A stretch of DNA of 64,000 bases from assembly GCA_017481725.1 (NCBI GenBank), contig JAFUOX010000026.1, positions 30,311 through 94,310 on the forward strand, given 5' to 3'. This DNA is from Kiritimatiellia bacterium. Lineage in GTDB: Bacteria > Verrucomicrobiota > Kiritimatiellia > RFP12 > UBA3636. Each line of letters begins with the position of its first letter. Positions within the stretch are counted from its first letter, which is position 1. The position numbers were made by a program, and so were the translations under genes. The notes under the pieces are model-generated. The model saw only the letters and a list, made by a program, of their open reading frames with translations, ran no database searches and was not told where the DNA came from. Of the stretch, positions 47,863 through 55,465 are shown one piece after another.

Positions 47863-47898
47863 ATATAAAAATAGCGGCGGTATTTTACCGTCGCTATT
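47863..47898 (-). terminator. Terminator at the end of the nucleotide-metabolism transcript (minus strand)
   Basis: On the minus strand AATAGCG(A)CGGTA / TACCG(C)CGCTATT hairpin with a 3-base loop, followed by TTTTATAT. It separates the large minus-strand unit from the integrase region. Confidence 0.8.
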
Positions 47899-47905
47899 GG
47901 ATTAT

Positions 47906-48205
47906 TTATTCTTGTGCGCAATTGTACGCTGTGGTTGTTGTAGTAGCTTTGCCACCGGTCCAAGTCGCATCTGTCGTAGAAATAGTATTTGCATGGTCAC
48001 TGAGATACGTCTGCAAGTCCTTAATCTTCGTCGCGTCTGTCGTATTGCAGTAGATGTCTGGCACACGACATGGGTTGGTAGTGATGTACGGCCAAGTCAC
48101 AGTAGTATTGCCATCTTCTTCATGAGTTTCGGTAACAGTCTTCTTGACAAGCTTGCCTTCCTTGTCGTATTCGTACACTGTTTCGGTAATATCGCGTTTA
48201 ATCAT
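47906..48205 (-). CDS. Hypothetical Thr-rich protein
   Basis: A 99-residue protein with aaggaggc upstream. The N-terminal half is a KEGKLVKKTVTET-type charged strand region, the C-terminal half Thr/Ala-rich with two cysteines. It lies 15 bases after the dUTPase gene and is the last gene before the terminator. No function recognised. Confidence 0.6.
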   Translation of the reverse strand: MIKRDITETVYEYDKEGKLVKKTVTETHEEDGNTTVTWPYITTNPCRVPDIYCNTTDATKIKDLQTYLSDHANTISTTDATWTGGKATTTTTAYNCAQE

Positions 48206-48220
48206 ATGTTTGCCTCCTTA

Positions 48221-48796
48221 TTACTTGCCTGAGCTACCAAGCGCACCAAGTCCGCGTTCAGATGGAATTGCCTGTAGGTCTTCATAGGACAACTCTTCGA
48301 CTTCAACTTCTGGAACAGGAATTACTAAAGCCTGAACAATTGCTTTTGAGTATGGATATACCATAGTTGTCTTTTCTAGGTTATCTTTAATTGAGCAAAG
48401 AGAACCAAAGAGCGTGTCGAATCCTTTTGCAAGCTCTCCGCCTGCATTATATTCCATATCAACAATTTCTTTCTTTGATAGCTTGGAAATGTATAATGTA
48501 CAGTTCGTCGTGTTTGTTAAACCAACAAACCATTCGTTACGGTACCCGCTGTCAATCACACCAGCCCTTAGTGCAATACCCTTCGATCCAGTAGACCCTC
48601 TTTCGCGCAGCACGAAACCATATCCGGCGTCACACGAGCTTGCAATGCCGGTTGGGATTAGCTTAGTTTCATTTGGACCAATTTTTATATAATCCTCGTC
48701 AAAACAAGCATAGATATCAAAGCCCATGTCTTCAACACGTTTACTTGGGATTTTTGCATCAGGTCTCACCTTTGCAAACTTAACATTCGCTGTCAT
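48221..48796 (-). CDS. dut: dUTP pyrophosphatase
   Basis: A 191-residue protein with aggagggcc before the start. All five trimeric dUTPase motifs are visible: DMGFDIYA (1), RERGSTGSKG (2), GVIDSGYRNEW with the catalytic Asp (3), KAIVQALVIPVPE (4), and the C-terminal RGLGALGSSGK arm (5). It hydrolyses dUTP to dUMP and pyrophosphate, preventing uracil incorporation and feeding dUMP to the ThyX-like enzyme encoded upstream in the same unit. An insertion before motif 4 makes it longer than the usual ~150 residues. Confidence 0.92.
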   Translation of the reverse strand: MTANVKFAKVRPDAKIPSKRVEDMGFDIYACFDEDYIKIGPNETKLIPTGIASSCDAGYGFVLRERGSTGSKGIALRAGVIDSGYRNEWFVGLTNTTNCTLYISKLSKKEIVDMEYNAGGELAKGFDTLFGSLCSIKDNLEKTTMVYPYSKAIVQALVIPVPEVEVEELSYEDLQAIPSERGLGALGSSGK

Positions 48797-48808
48797 ATGG
48801 CCCTCCTA

Positions 48809-49114
48809 TTAAAACCAAAAATGATCAATTAGCTTACTAAAAGTAGGAACATCAACATTGCTATTCAGAACAAACGTGCCATAATCCGCAGTATACTTCT
48901 CAAGTAGTTCGTGGAAACGATCATACGCCTCGACTACTTCCTTGTGGCGAGCGTCCTGCTCTTCCTTCTTCTTGAGATATGCGGCTTTCTTTGCTTCTTC
49001 TTCCTGCTTACGAATACAGTTTAGCTCACAATGAGCGCGGTTCATTGCGTTATCATATTCCTGACCGCAAACGCTGCACTTAAAAGCCTGACGGGCATAC
49101 ATCTTATTTTCCAT
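48809..49114 (-). CDS. Hypothetical zinc-finger/coiled-coil protein
   Basis: A 101-residue protein with aaggag nine bases before ATG. The N-terminal C13-x2-C16...H-C...C pattern suggests a zinc site, followed by a strongly charged helix (EEEAKKAAYLKKKEEQDARH). The promoter-associated leader element precedes it at 49135-49150. Function unknown. Confidence 0.6.
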   Translation of the reverse strand: MENKMYARQAFKCSVCGQEYDNAMNRAHCELNCIRKQEEEAKKAAYLKKKEEQDARHKEVVEAYDRFHELLEKYTADYGTFVLNSNVDVPTFSKLIDHFWF

Positions 49115-49149
49115 AATTCATTTCTCCTTTAAATATTAATTTTGTATTG

Positions 49150-49368
49150 TTATTCGTTGGTAATATAGTAAAGCTGGCAATGGCAATATCCTTCTTCACC
49201 GCGCTCCATTTGTTCACGGAACTCTTTACACATGCAAACCGTATCGTCGTTATGGTTGTTTGGTAGTACACAAGGGCAATACTGCTTGCCGTACTTTTCC
49301 TTGTTTTCTTTGAGCTTGGCGCGAATTTCCGCCACAAGCTCTTTGTTAGAATTTGTAGTTACTCGCAT
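49150..49368 (-). CDS. Ferredoxin-thioredoxin-reductase-like catalytic protein
   Basis: A 72-residue protein with the cysteine layout of the FTR catalytic beta subunit: C31-P-C33, C45-M-C47, and C62-H-C64. In that family four cysteines hold a 4Fe-4S cluster next to a redox-active disulfide, passing electrons from ferredoxin to thioredoxin-like proteins. Spacing between motifs is shorter than in plant FTR, and Met replaces Pro in the second motif. It lies beside nrdG, nrdD and a glutaredoxin-like gene, so it probably supplies reducing power to anaerobic nucleotide metabolism. The fold is assigned by motif. Confidence 0.7.
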   Translation of the reverse strand: MRVTTNSNKELVAEIRAKLKENKEKYGKQYCPCVLPNNHNDDTVCMCKEFREQMERGEEGYCHCQLYYITNE

Positions 49369-49371
49369 ATT

Positions 49372-49845
49372 TTATTCCACCACCTTTGCATATTGGTTGT
49401 CGCTAGCCAGTTGCACACAGAGCACTGGATCGTAATGCGGTTGTTGACCAGGGATATAGCGCCCAAACTTCACTATAATTGGTTCATATAGACTTAGCCA
49501 TTTTAGCTTATCCTGAATTTCATCTTCGTTGTATCCAGTATAGATAACAATATCATCGCCGCTCCAATATCTGAAATTCATAATAAAGCATTGCAGATCG
49601 TCCCAACTATCCAGCGGTTCAAGACCCCCACAGACCACAGCGTGTGTGATTGGGTTCTTCATGTATCTTTCAATCAACGCCTCAATAGAAACATTAATAT
49701 TAGGAGCTTGTGCGAGAGCACTGTTTTGGCAACAATGCTCTCCGCACGCAATTTCGCATTTCCAAGTACATGATGGAAACCCAATAAACATAGATGGTTT
49801 CTTATAGTTTATAAAGTCTTCGTCTACCAGTTGTTTGATAATCAT
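49372..49845 (-). CDS. nrdG: Anaerobic ribonucleotide reductase activating protein (radical SAM)
   Basis: A 157-residue protein; ATG 49845 is chosen because it lies one base after the NrdD stop with ggtga nearby, while the upstream in-frame TTG overlaps nrdD. Radical-SAM cluster cysteines are C26, C30 and C34, a CX3CX3C arrangement in place of the standard CX3CX2C, followed by C38 and C39. Downstream are VVCGGLEPLD and VIYTGY, typical of NrdG. It cleaves S-adenosylmethionine to make the glycyl radical on NrdD and is inactivated by oxygen. Confidence 0.85.
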   Translation of the reverse strand: MIIKQLVDEDFINYKKPSMFIGFPSCTWKCEIACGEHCCQNSALAQAPNINVSIEALIERYMKNPITHAVVCGGLEPLDSWDDLQCFIMNFRYWSGDDIVIYTGYNEDEIQDKLKWLSLYEPIIVKFGRYIPGQQPHYDPVLCVQLASDNQYAKVVE

Positions 49846-49846
49846 A

Positions 49847-51787
49847 TTAGTCACCAATTACGGAAGTTTCGCCGTACATTGCTGCTGTATCATACCATTG
49901 TCTAGCAGAGAACTCCTTAAACCTTTCCTTACTATAAGATCTAGACGGTGTTAAGAAACCGACAACTCTTTGATATGTGTCGCATGCGTTCTTGCCACAT
50001 TCAGGACAAATGTCACTATCAACAAATCCATGGTGGTTTTCGCACACATTGATCTTTGTATTGTAGCAGAAGTAAATTACACCCTGGCTAGCAATGTAGT
50101 TTAACATTTCCCATGCCATGTCTGCACTTGGGAAGTTGTTGTCAATGTTGATATGTGCGATAGCGCCGCCAGAACACTTGTTGTCAAGGATTGCGCTTGT
50201 TCTGATTTTTTCATTGATAGTACATTTTTCAGTCAGCGGAATCCACTGGTTACTATAAATGAAATTATCATGTACATCATAGAGAATATTATCCTTAGCA
50301 CAAAGCTTTACTGCTGCCTGTTCTGCTGGGACGGATTCAATATTGAAAGAATACTCATTAGTAAACCCATCCTTGATTTCGTTGAGAACATTGAAGATCT
50401 TTGCGGCAAACTCAATGCCTTCATCAGTATAAAATTTATTACCAAATTCATCGGTATGAATGTACCCAAACTTTTCAATAGTCTCATAAAGACCTAAGAT
50501 GCCGACAGTGCAATATTGCTTATCCATCTCAACTCCGCCGTCACAATAATTTGGCAGCAGCTTCTTTTCAACGTTTCGCTGAATAATGTGTCTTACTCTA
50601 TCAAGCACCTGGCAGCATAGCGTAGTTCTCTTCTTTAGTAGATTGAGATACTTTTTCTCAGTTACGTCTTCACCAAGTTCGTAGAAAATGTGAACCAGGT
50701 TAATTGTATTGACTTTAACTGAACCAATACTTAGTGCTGTTCCACCAATAGAATTGATGAAACCACTTAACTTAGAAGTATCAGATAGCAGTCTACAACA
50801 ATTACTTAGAGTAGTTACATCACCGCTAACGAAGAAATTAGAATCATTCCACTTGCAGTTATGGTCAGAGCACCATCTTGCAAACTCTTCGTCTACAAAC
50901 TTTCCATCCTTGTATAGTAGCGAATATGTTAGAACTGGGAACGTAAACATGTTCTCCTGCCTAATTGCAGACACAACTTCCATGAAGATCTTTTGATGTT
51001 CAATGAACTCTTCTACATAGTCAATTGCAAAAGTTCCATCGGGGAACTCAAGGCCACCAAATAGCGCCTCATAATATTCTCTGTCAAAAATAGAAACGTT
51101 AACGAAAGCTGACTGGTCAATTCTCATGAACGGCTGATTTAGTCTATAGATTAGTTTCTGAAATGACTGTCGAATGTAATAATCAGGATTATTGATTACA
51201 TATCCAGTTTCACAATCCTTCTTCCAGAAGTAATACGTCCATACAAGAATGTTTGGAATACCAACTGCGCCAGAAGATCGATTACTCATGAAACTAATGA
51301 ATTCAATTACATCGTCAATAAATGTAGTGAGATGCTTAGGTGGTTGAGAGTTATAATTGCCTAGGAAGAACAAACCTTCACGAGCAAGTCTACTGAGATC
51401 ATACGCATAACAATATGGCACATACGTAGTAGACGGGAAGTCATGTAGGTAAAAACCACCGGTGTATTCTGTCTCTAGCCAGTCCTTGGCAACCTTTAGC
51501 CCATACTTCTTTTTGAGCTCATAGAAAATCTTGTTTGCGGCAATCATCTTGTCAATGGCCTTGCCCTTTTCAGTTCTAAAAGATGCAATGTCTTTGTTTG
51601 ATGCATTAGCGTTTGCGTCAATTGTAACATCTGCTACATTCTTGTCAACAAAAGCATCGATAAAATCTGAGAAGTTCATTTGTGATTCATGAATTCCATT
51701 GAGGATTTCAAGATCTTCTCCATACTTATCTTTGAGTGTACCAATGGCTCTTTCAAAGTCCTTGTTAAATTTCAATTTAATGTCCAT
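49847..51787 (-). CDS. nrdD: Anaerobic (class III) ribonucleoside-triphosphate reductase
   Basis: A 646-residue protein. ATG 51787 follows ttggag at the end of the upstream gene; an in-frame ATG at 51808 would overlap that gene more deeply. Features: NCCRLLSD with likely active-site cysteines; a C-terminal zinc site (C-ENHH, CPECGKNAC); and the glycyl-radical region RVVGFLTP about 35 residues from the end. It reduces ribonucleotides to deoxyribonucleotides without oxygen. No N-terminal ATP-cone is obvious, so allosteric control may be reduced. Together with NrdG this implies replication in an anaerobic host. Confidence 0.92.
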   Translation of the reverse strand: MDIKLKFNKDFERAIGTLKDKYGEDLEILNGIHESQMNFSDFIDAFVDKNVADVTIDANANASNKDIASFRTEKGKAIDKMIAANKIFYELKKKYGLKVAKDWLETEYTGGFYLHDFPSTTYVPYCYAYDLSRLAREGLFFLGNYNSQPPKHLTTFIDDVIEFISFMSNRSSGAVGIPNILVWTYYFWKKDCETGYVINNPDYYIRQSFQKLIYRLNQPFMRIDQSAFVNVSIFDREYYEALFGGLEFPDGTFAIDYVEEFIEHQKIFMEVVSAIRQENMFTFPVLTYSLLYKDGKFVDEEFARWCSDHNCKWNDSNFFVSGDVTTLSNCCRLLSDTSKLSGFINSIGGTALSIGSVKVNTINLVHIFYELGEDVTEKKYLNLLKKRTTLCCQVLDRVRHIIQRNVEKKLLPNYCDGGVEMDKQYCTVGILGLYETIEKFGYIHTDEFGNKFYTDEGIEFAAKIFNVLNEIKDGFTNEYSFNIESVPAEQAAVKLCAKDNILYDVHDNFIYSNQWIPLTEKCTINEKIRTSAILDNKCSGGAIAHINIDNNFPSADMAWEMLNYIASQGVIYFCYNTKINVCENHHGFVDSDICPECGKNACDTYQRVVGFLTPSRSYSKERFKEFSARQWYDTAAMYGETSVIGD

Positions 51788-51789
51788 AT

Positions 51790-51999
51790 TTACTGCGCTC
51801 CAATCCATTCAACTGCTTGTTTAAAATCATAAACTACTCCGTCAACTTCGAGCATTGGAACAGTTGTAAACCCCTTCTGTACCATTGCGTCGACGTCGTT
51901 AACTTCCTCGTAATCAATGTTCTTTTGTTTAAGTTTGGATTCGAGTACATTGCACTTGGGACAATGGGTCGAGAATAAAATCACATTCAATACGATCAC
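51790..51999 (-). CDS. Glutaredoxin/NrdH-like redoxin
   Basis: A 69-residue thioredoxin-fold protein with redox motif C13-P-K-C16, a TTVPML segment supplying the cis-proline, and a DFKQAVEWI C-terminal helix. The GTG start overlaps the stop of the guanylate kinase gene (GTGA). It probably exchanges electrons with the reductase or with the FTR-like protein. The active site differs from the common CVQC of NrdH and CPYC of glutaredoxin. Confidence 0.8.
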   Translation of the reverse strand: MIVLNVILFSTHCPKCNVLESKLKQKNIDYEEVNDVDAMVQKGFTTVPMLEVDGVVYDFKQAVEWIGAQ

Positions 52000-52580
52000 T
52001 CCATTTCATTATTTTCATTTATGTAATATAGAACCTGCAATAGCACATTCTCTATATCCTCATTAGCATTAATTCTATGAAGTTGAATCTGTTTGTTTTC
52101 AATGTTGTTATAATGCCACTCAAGTTTATCTAGCTTTCGATACCAATCCTCTGTTGTATCATCATGGTGCAGGCGAGATACAATTTCCATATCTGACGCG
52201 CCTCTATCAACCATTCGCTCAATGCGCGTAGACACTGCGGCATCAAAGTAAATCATGCAAACCTGTCTGTCATATTCATCCATGTTCTTGAGTAAAGCTT
52301 CAACGCCTGGAGGGTCAATCACGTAAATATTACATTGATCTAAAACTTCAAACGTTGTGCCATAGCGAAACCCATTGTATTCGGTATAAGCAGCAAGTTT
52401 GCCAAGTTTATCAAACTCTTCATCGTTGATAAATACGTGTCCAATTTCACCCTCATATCTCTGCGGACGCGTTGTGTATGATGACACTTGCTTTAGACCA
52501 TGTCGTTCTTCTAGTAGATTGGCAATTGTTGTCTTGCCGCTTGCTGACTTACCCACGAAGAGGTATAATGTATTGCCCAT
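51996..52580 (-). CDS. gmk: Guanylate kinase-like nucleotide kinase
   Basis: A 194-residue protein. ATG 52580 is eight bases after GGGGAGG, and it puts the P-loop (G10-KSASGKT-17) at the normal position; the longer frame back to 52697 overlaps the upstream gene. The guanylate-kinase signature SSYTTRPQRYEGE...HVFINDEEF and a GFRYGTT segment are present. It phosphorylates GMP/dGMP to the diphosphate, adding to the nucleotide supply set. The gene overlaps the end of the ThyX-like gene by 32 bases. Confidence 0.85.
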   Translation of the reverse strand: MGNTLYLFVGKSASGKTTIANLLEERHGLKQVSSYTTRPQRYEGEIGHVFINDEEFDKLGKLAAYTEYNGFRYGTTFEVLDQCNIYVIDPPGVEALLKNMDEYDRQVCMIYFDAAVSTRIERMVDRGASDMEIVSRLHHDDTTEDWYRKLDKLEWHYNNIENKQIQLHRINANEDIENVLLQVLYYINENNEME

Positions 52581-53121
52581 CACCATCGCCTCCCCTATAT
52601 GTCTTATTAAATCCACAGCATTCAAATTCTGTACATCTGCCGCCACGATAATAACACATTGGTTCAAATGTACCAATATATTCTGGGCATAAAGCAATTA
52701 CCTGTCTACAAATTTCGGCCATTACAGCGCGAGTAAAGACATCAGCTTGTGTACACAAACGACGACGAGACATAAACATTAACTCTTGCGCATTTACAAA
52801 CATAATGTGTGACACTATTGCATCTTGTGGTGCTTTCGTGCGGTCATACTTGTCTTGACGGTCATTACGTTGACTTTGCACAAAGTGCGTTATGCCAGTG
52901 AAATGTCTGCAAAAATGAACGGAAACATAATATGGAATAGTGAGACGAATACAAAAATTCAATGTACGAATAGGACTGTGCTCGGACATAAGCAATTTAT
53001 GCTTCCACTCATCAGTTGGTAACTTTGTGCTTTTCTTGCCAACTGTATTAAGAGTGCACGTTTTACATAGCATCCAATCTTCTTCGGATGGATACTTTAG
53101 AATTTCTACTTTAAAATCCAT
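52549..53121 (-). CDS. ThyX-like flavin-dependent thymidylate synthase (atypical motif)
   Basis: A 190-residue protein; ATG 53121 has aaggagg at correct spacing. HSPIRTLNFCIRLTIPYYVSVHF aligns with the ThyX substrate-binding helix, followed by R72-H73-F74...S83-Q-R85, matching the ThyX signature RHR-x7-SxR but with Phe for the second Arg and one extra residue. ThyX methylates dUMP to dTMP using FAD and methylene-tetrahydrofolate. A FolD gene just upstream would make that folate, supporting the function. The changed signature leaves open a divergent or altered activity. Confidence 0.7.
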   Translation of the reverse strand: MDFKVEILKYPSEEDWMLCKTCTLNTVGKKSTKLPTDEWKHKLLMSEHSPIRTLNFCIRLTIPYYVSVHFCRHFTGITHFVQSQRNDRQDKYDRTKAPQDAIVSHIMFVNAQELMFMSRRRLCTQADVFTRAVMAEICRQVIALCPEYIGTFEPMCYYRGGRCTEFECCGFNKTYRGGDGDGQYIIPLRG

Positions 53122-53137
53122 CAGCATCCTCCTTGCA

Positions 53138-53437
53138 TTAATTTTGTACTGTTTCTGCGGAAGTTTCCTCTTCCTGCTTTAGCGCCTTGCCGCAGAATTC
53201 CTCAAGCTGTTTAAAGATACGTTCGTACTCTCTGTGAGAGCAATTAGGCTGACGCCACCGCGCAATCATCTGTAGAATAGTCTGGCATGCAACGCGATAG
53301 CCAAGAATCATGGACTTACCTCGTTCCTTGGTCAGATAATCGCCAATGGCCTTCTTGAGTTCCTCGTTGCTCATCTCAGACGTATCAACCGCTTCTACGG
53401 CCTCGTCTACTTCGTTTAAGCTCTTGTTTTCATCCAT
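53138..53437 (-). CDS. Hypothetical acidic protein
   Basis: A 99-residue protein; ATG 53437 follows aaggggtga. Acidic N-terminus (NEVDEAVEAVDTSEMSNEELKKAI), then a basic/aromatic helix (ILQMIARWRQP) and an acidic tail. It is first in a unit driven by the consensus promoter at 53472-53500. Function unknown; co-transcription with the ThyX-like gene is likely. Confidence 0.6.
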   Translation of the reverse strand: MDENKSLNEVDEAVEAVDTSEMSNEELKKAIGDYLTKERGKSMILGYRVACQTILQMIARWRQPNCSHREYERIFKQLEEFCGKALKQEEETSAETVQN

Positions 53438-53471
53438 TAGGATCACCCCTTCTTAGTTTTTTGGCACGTAC

Positions 53472-53500
53472 ATTATACCACATTAATTTTATATTGTCAA
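53472..53500 (-). promoter_or_regulatory. Consensus promoter for the 53.4-48 kb unit
   Basis: Minus strand TTGACA (53495-53500), 17-base spacer, TATAAT (53472-53477). The spacer itself contains the AT-rich leader-like sequence. It lies directly after the folD gene and drives the acidic protein, the ThyX-like gene and probably the following nucleotide genes. Confidence 0.8.
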
Positions 53501-53504
53501 GTAC

Positions 53505-54341
53505 TTATTGCAAATTTTTTGCAGCAATTAACGTATTTTTCATTAGCATCGCCACCGTCATCGGACCAACTCCACCTGGAACTGGGGTCAAATATGAGGC
53601 TCTATCTGATACTCCCTTGAAATCAATGTCGCCGCACAGCTTGCCATCTTCGTCTCGATTGATACCAACATCAACAACTACTGCTCCATCCTTAACCATG
53701 CCCCATGTAATAAACTTGGGCTTACCAACTGCAGAAATAAGAATATCAGCCTTGCGCGTAACATCAGACAGATTTTGTGTCTTAGAATGACAAATAGTAA
53801 CCGTAGCATTTCTTTCTAGCATAAGCGCTGCTACAGGCTTTCCAACAATATTGCTGCGACCAACTACAACACAATGCTTGCCAGCAATGTCAATATTATA
53901 ATAATCTAGTAATTCAATAATACCCATTGCAGTGCACGGTGCGAGTTCATATTCACCCAGCCACAGCTTACCGGTATTGATGGACGTAAAGCAATCAACA
54001 TCCTTGGCTGGGTCAATGTGCTCAAGGATTTTCTTAGCGTTAAGATGTTCTGGCAGCGGTAACTGCACCAGGATACCAGAGACGCATGGAGATTCATTTA
54101 ATTCATCAATAAAATTGATCAGCTCAGCCTCTGTAGCGTCCTCCTTGAAGTAACACTCAAGTGATTCTATACCCACCTGTTCGCATGCTTTTTTCTTATT
54201 ATTAACATAGATTTTTGATGCAGGATCGTTGCCTACAACAATAACTGCGAGTGTTGGATCTAGGCCAAGCGCTGCGATTTCGTCCTTTACCTGGAGTTTA
54301 ATCTTTTCGGCAACTTCCTTGCCATTCATTAGTTCGTACAT
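53505..54341 (-). CDS. folD: Bifunctional methylenetetrahydrofolate dehydrogenase/cyclohydrolase
   Basis: A full-length 278-residue FolD. Key motifs: SKIYVNNKKKAC with the catalytic Tyr and Lys near 44-48, GILVQLPLPEH, PCTAMGI, the NADP-binding GRSNIVGKPVAALM, and PVPGGVGPMTVAML near the end. It interconverts methylene-, methenyl- and formyl-tetrahydrofolate. In this phage it most likely maintains methylene-tetrahydrofolate for the ThyX-like enzyme. The ATG lies nine bases after the preceding gene's stop, with a weak gaggtga site. Confidence 0.93.
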   Translation of the reverse strand: MYELMNGKEVAEKIKLQVKDEIAALGLDPTLAVIVVGNDPASKIYVNNKKKACEQVGIESLECYFKEDATEAELINFIDELNESPCVSGILVQLPLPEHLNAKKILEHIDPAKDVDCFTSINTGKLWLGEYELAPCTAMGIIELLDYYNIDIAGKHCVVVGRSNIVGKPVAALMLERNATVTICHSKTQNLSDVTRKADILISAVGKPKFITWGMVKDGAVVVDVGINRDEDGKLCGDIDFKGVSDRASYLTPVPGGVGPMTVAMLMKNTLIAAKNLQ

Positions 54342-54350
54342 AACGTCACC

Positions 54351-54833
54351 TCACTTTCTTAGTTTACCGCCTTTAACCGTTACCTTGGTTTTATTGAAAT
54401 CAGCCAAAAGATCTTCAAATGGCCGATTGGCAGTAGAATGTTTATCGGTACATGTCAAATCGTTGCGCTGTCGAGGAGTATAAGTTCTTGCCTCCTGCGT
54501 AGCGCGAATCTTTACAGAGGCACCCTGAATAGACTGAATCCTGCTCTTGAATGCCTGTCCCTGTTGACTCTGGAAAAAGTCATACATATCCTTAAGCATT
54601 TCGTTCTCTTCTTTAGCGGTACGTCTACGAATACGTGCTTCTCGGATTGCAACATAGAGTAGATAACCCTTATACATATCCTTTGGTCCTGCTAGCTCGC
54701 ATTCGTGGTATAGATCATTAAGTTCTTCTTCGGTTTGTTTGATAATGTCAAGGTTCATTTCGTAAGTCTTTACAACTTCCTTGAACATAGTCACGATGCT
54801 GCTGCTGTAGTTGTTGACAATATTGTTTGCCAT
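54351..54833 (-). CDS. Hypothetical helical protein
   Basis: A 160-residue, strongly charged, all-helical-looking protein, second in the unit started by the 54960-54987 promoter. Ribosome binding site aaagga. The C-terminus is basic and Gln/Arg-rich (ARTYTPRQRNDL), which could bind nucleic acid. No family recognised. Confidence 0.6.
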   Translation of the reverse strand: MANNIVNNYSSSIVTMFKEVVKTYEMNLDIIKQTEEELNDLYHECELAGPKDMYKGYLLYVAIREARIRRRTAKEENEMLKDMYDFFQSQQGQAFKSRIQSIQGASVKIRATQEARTYTPRQRNDLTCTDKHSTANRPFEDLLADFNKTKVTVKGGKLRK

Positions 54834-54849
54834 TTGTTTGTTCCTTTCA

Positions 54850-54930
54850 TCATGCTTCGTTTACGATCAATAAAATTGCCGCGACAAATCCAGTGATAAG
54901 TCCAACAGATAATATGCCAAGTGAGTTCAT
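54850..54930 (-). CDS. 26-aa hydrophobic membrane peptide
   Basis: A short ORF with ggaggtg correctly spaced before ATG 54930, directly downstream of a consensus promoter. Residues 4-23 (LGILSVGLITGFVAAILLIV) form one transmembrane helix, ending NEA. It ends 16 bases before the next gene. It is the first gene of its transcript. Single-span phage micropeptides can affect host membrane proteins or superinfection, but no specific role is visible. Confidence 0.6.
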   Translation of the reverse strand: MNSLGILSVGLITGFVAAILLIVNEA

Positions 54931-54959
54931 AATAACACCTCCATTAATTTTGTATTGTT

Positions 54960-54987
54960 ATTATAGCACATACTTGTCATATGTCAA
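54960..54987 (-). promoter_or_regulatory. Consensus promoter with conserved leader
   Basis: Minus strand TTGACA (54982-54987), 16-base spacer, TATAAT (54960-54965), followed immediately by ACAATACAAAATTAAT (54943-54958) and the GGAGG of the membrane peptide. The transcript leader is therefore only about 20 bases. Confidence 0.85.
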
Positions 54988-55022
54988 GTGCAAAAAGAGC
55001 GCACAGGTAACCCACGCACTCC
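54988..55022 (-). terminator. Terminator (minus strand) after the 55.0 kb gene
   Basis: On the minus strand GAGTGCGTG and TGTGCGCTC pair over 9 bp with several G-U pairs, followed by TTTTT. It lies back-to-back with the next promoter. Confidence 0.6.
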
Positions 55023-55031
55023 TTATAGATA

Positions 55032-55190
55032 TTAATCCCGCAGCTTTTCTTCCATGTATTCAAGAGCCTTTACGTCGTCATAGAATACCGCATTTACGAT
55101 TTCGTCCACAAAAGTATCGTCTTCGCACATCTCAAGCAAGTCCAGCAGCTTAATAGCCTTGTCAATAATCTTTGCCTTAATACCGTTCAT
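55032..55190 (-). CDS. Hypothetical 52-aa acidic protein
   Basis: Start ATG 55190 overlaps the stop of the preceding gene (ATGA), with ggaga upstream. Sequence NGIKAKIIDKAIKLLDLLEM followed by a very acidic half with VFYDDVKALEYMEEKL. It looks like two helices. Function unknown; last gene before a terminator. Confidence 0.55.
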   Translation of the reverse strand: MNGIKAKIIDKAIKLLDLLEMCEDDTFVDEIVNAVFYDDVKALEYMEEKLRD

Positions 55191-55465
55191 TTTACACTAT
55201 CTCCTTCAAAGAATGTATTTATTGTCATATAAGGTTTGCCATTGCCTCTTGAAGCATATATACGCAACTGTTCCTGCTGTTGTTCAATAATATCTGCGGC
55301 CGCATGATCAACTGCGCAACGACCATGCCATGTAAGACTTCCAGGTACGTGATGATCCTTTGCATTGTCGTCTCGTAATAGTTTAAGTACACGTTGGGTT
55401 CTATCTGGCGTATTTTCAGGAAATAAAATGCGTATACATTTTGCAATATGCTTGGGTGTTTTCAT
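55187..55465 (-). CDS. Hypothetical protein
   Basis: A 92-residue protein; ATG 55465 overlaps the previous stop (ATGA) and is preferred to two earlier in-frame ATGs that overlap more. It is basic at the N-terminus (KTPKHIAKCIRILFP) and contains HHVPGSLTWHGRCAVDHAAADII. Similar short genes are frequent in Gram-positive phages but I cannot assign a function. Confidence 0.55.
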   Translation of the reverse strand: MKTPKHIAKCIRILFPENTPDRTQRVLKLLRDDNAKDHHVPGSLTWHGRCAVDHAAADIIEQQQEQLRIYASRGNGKPYMTINTFFEGDSVK

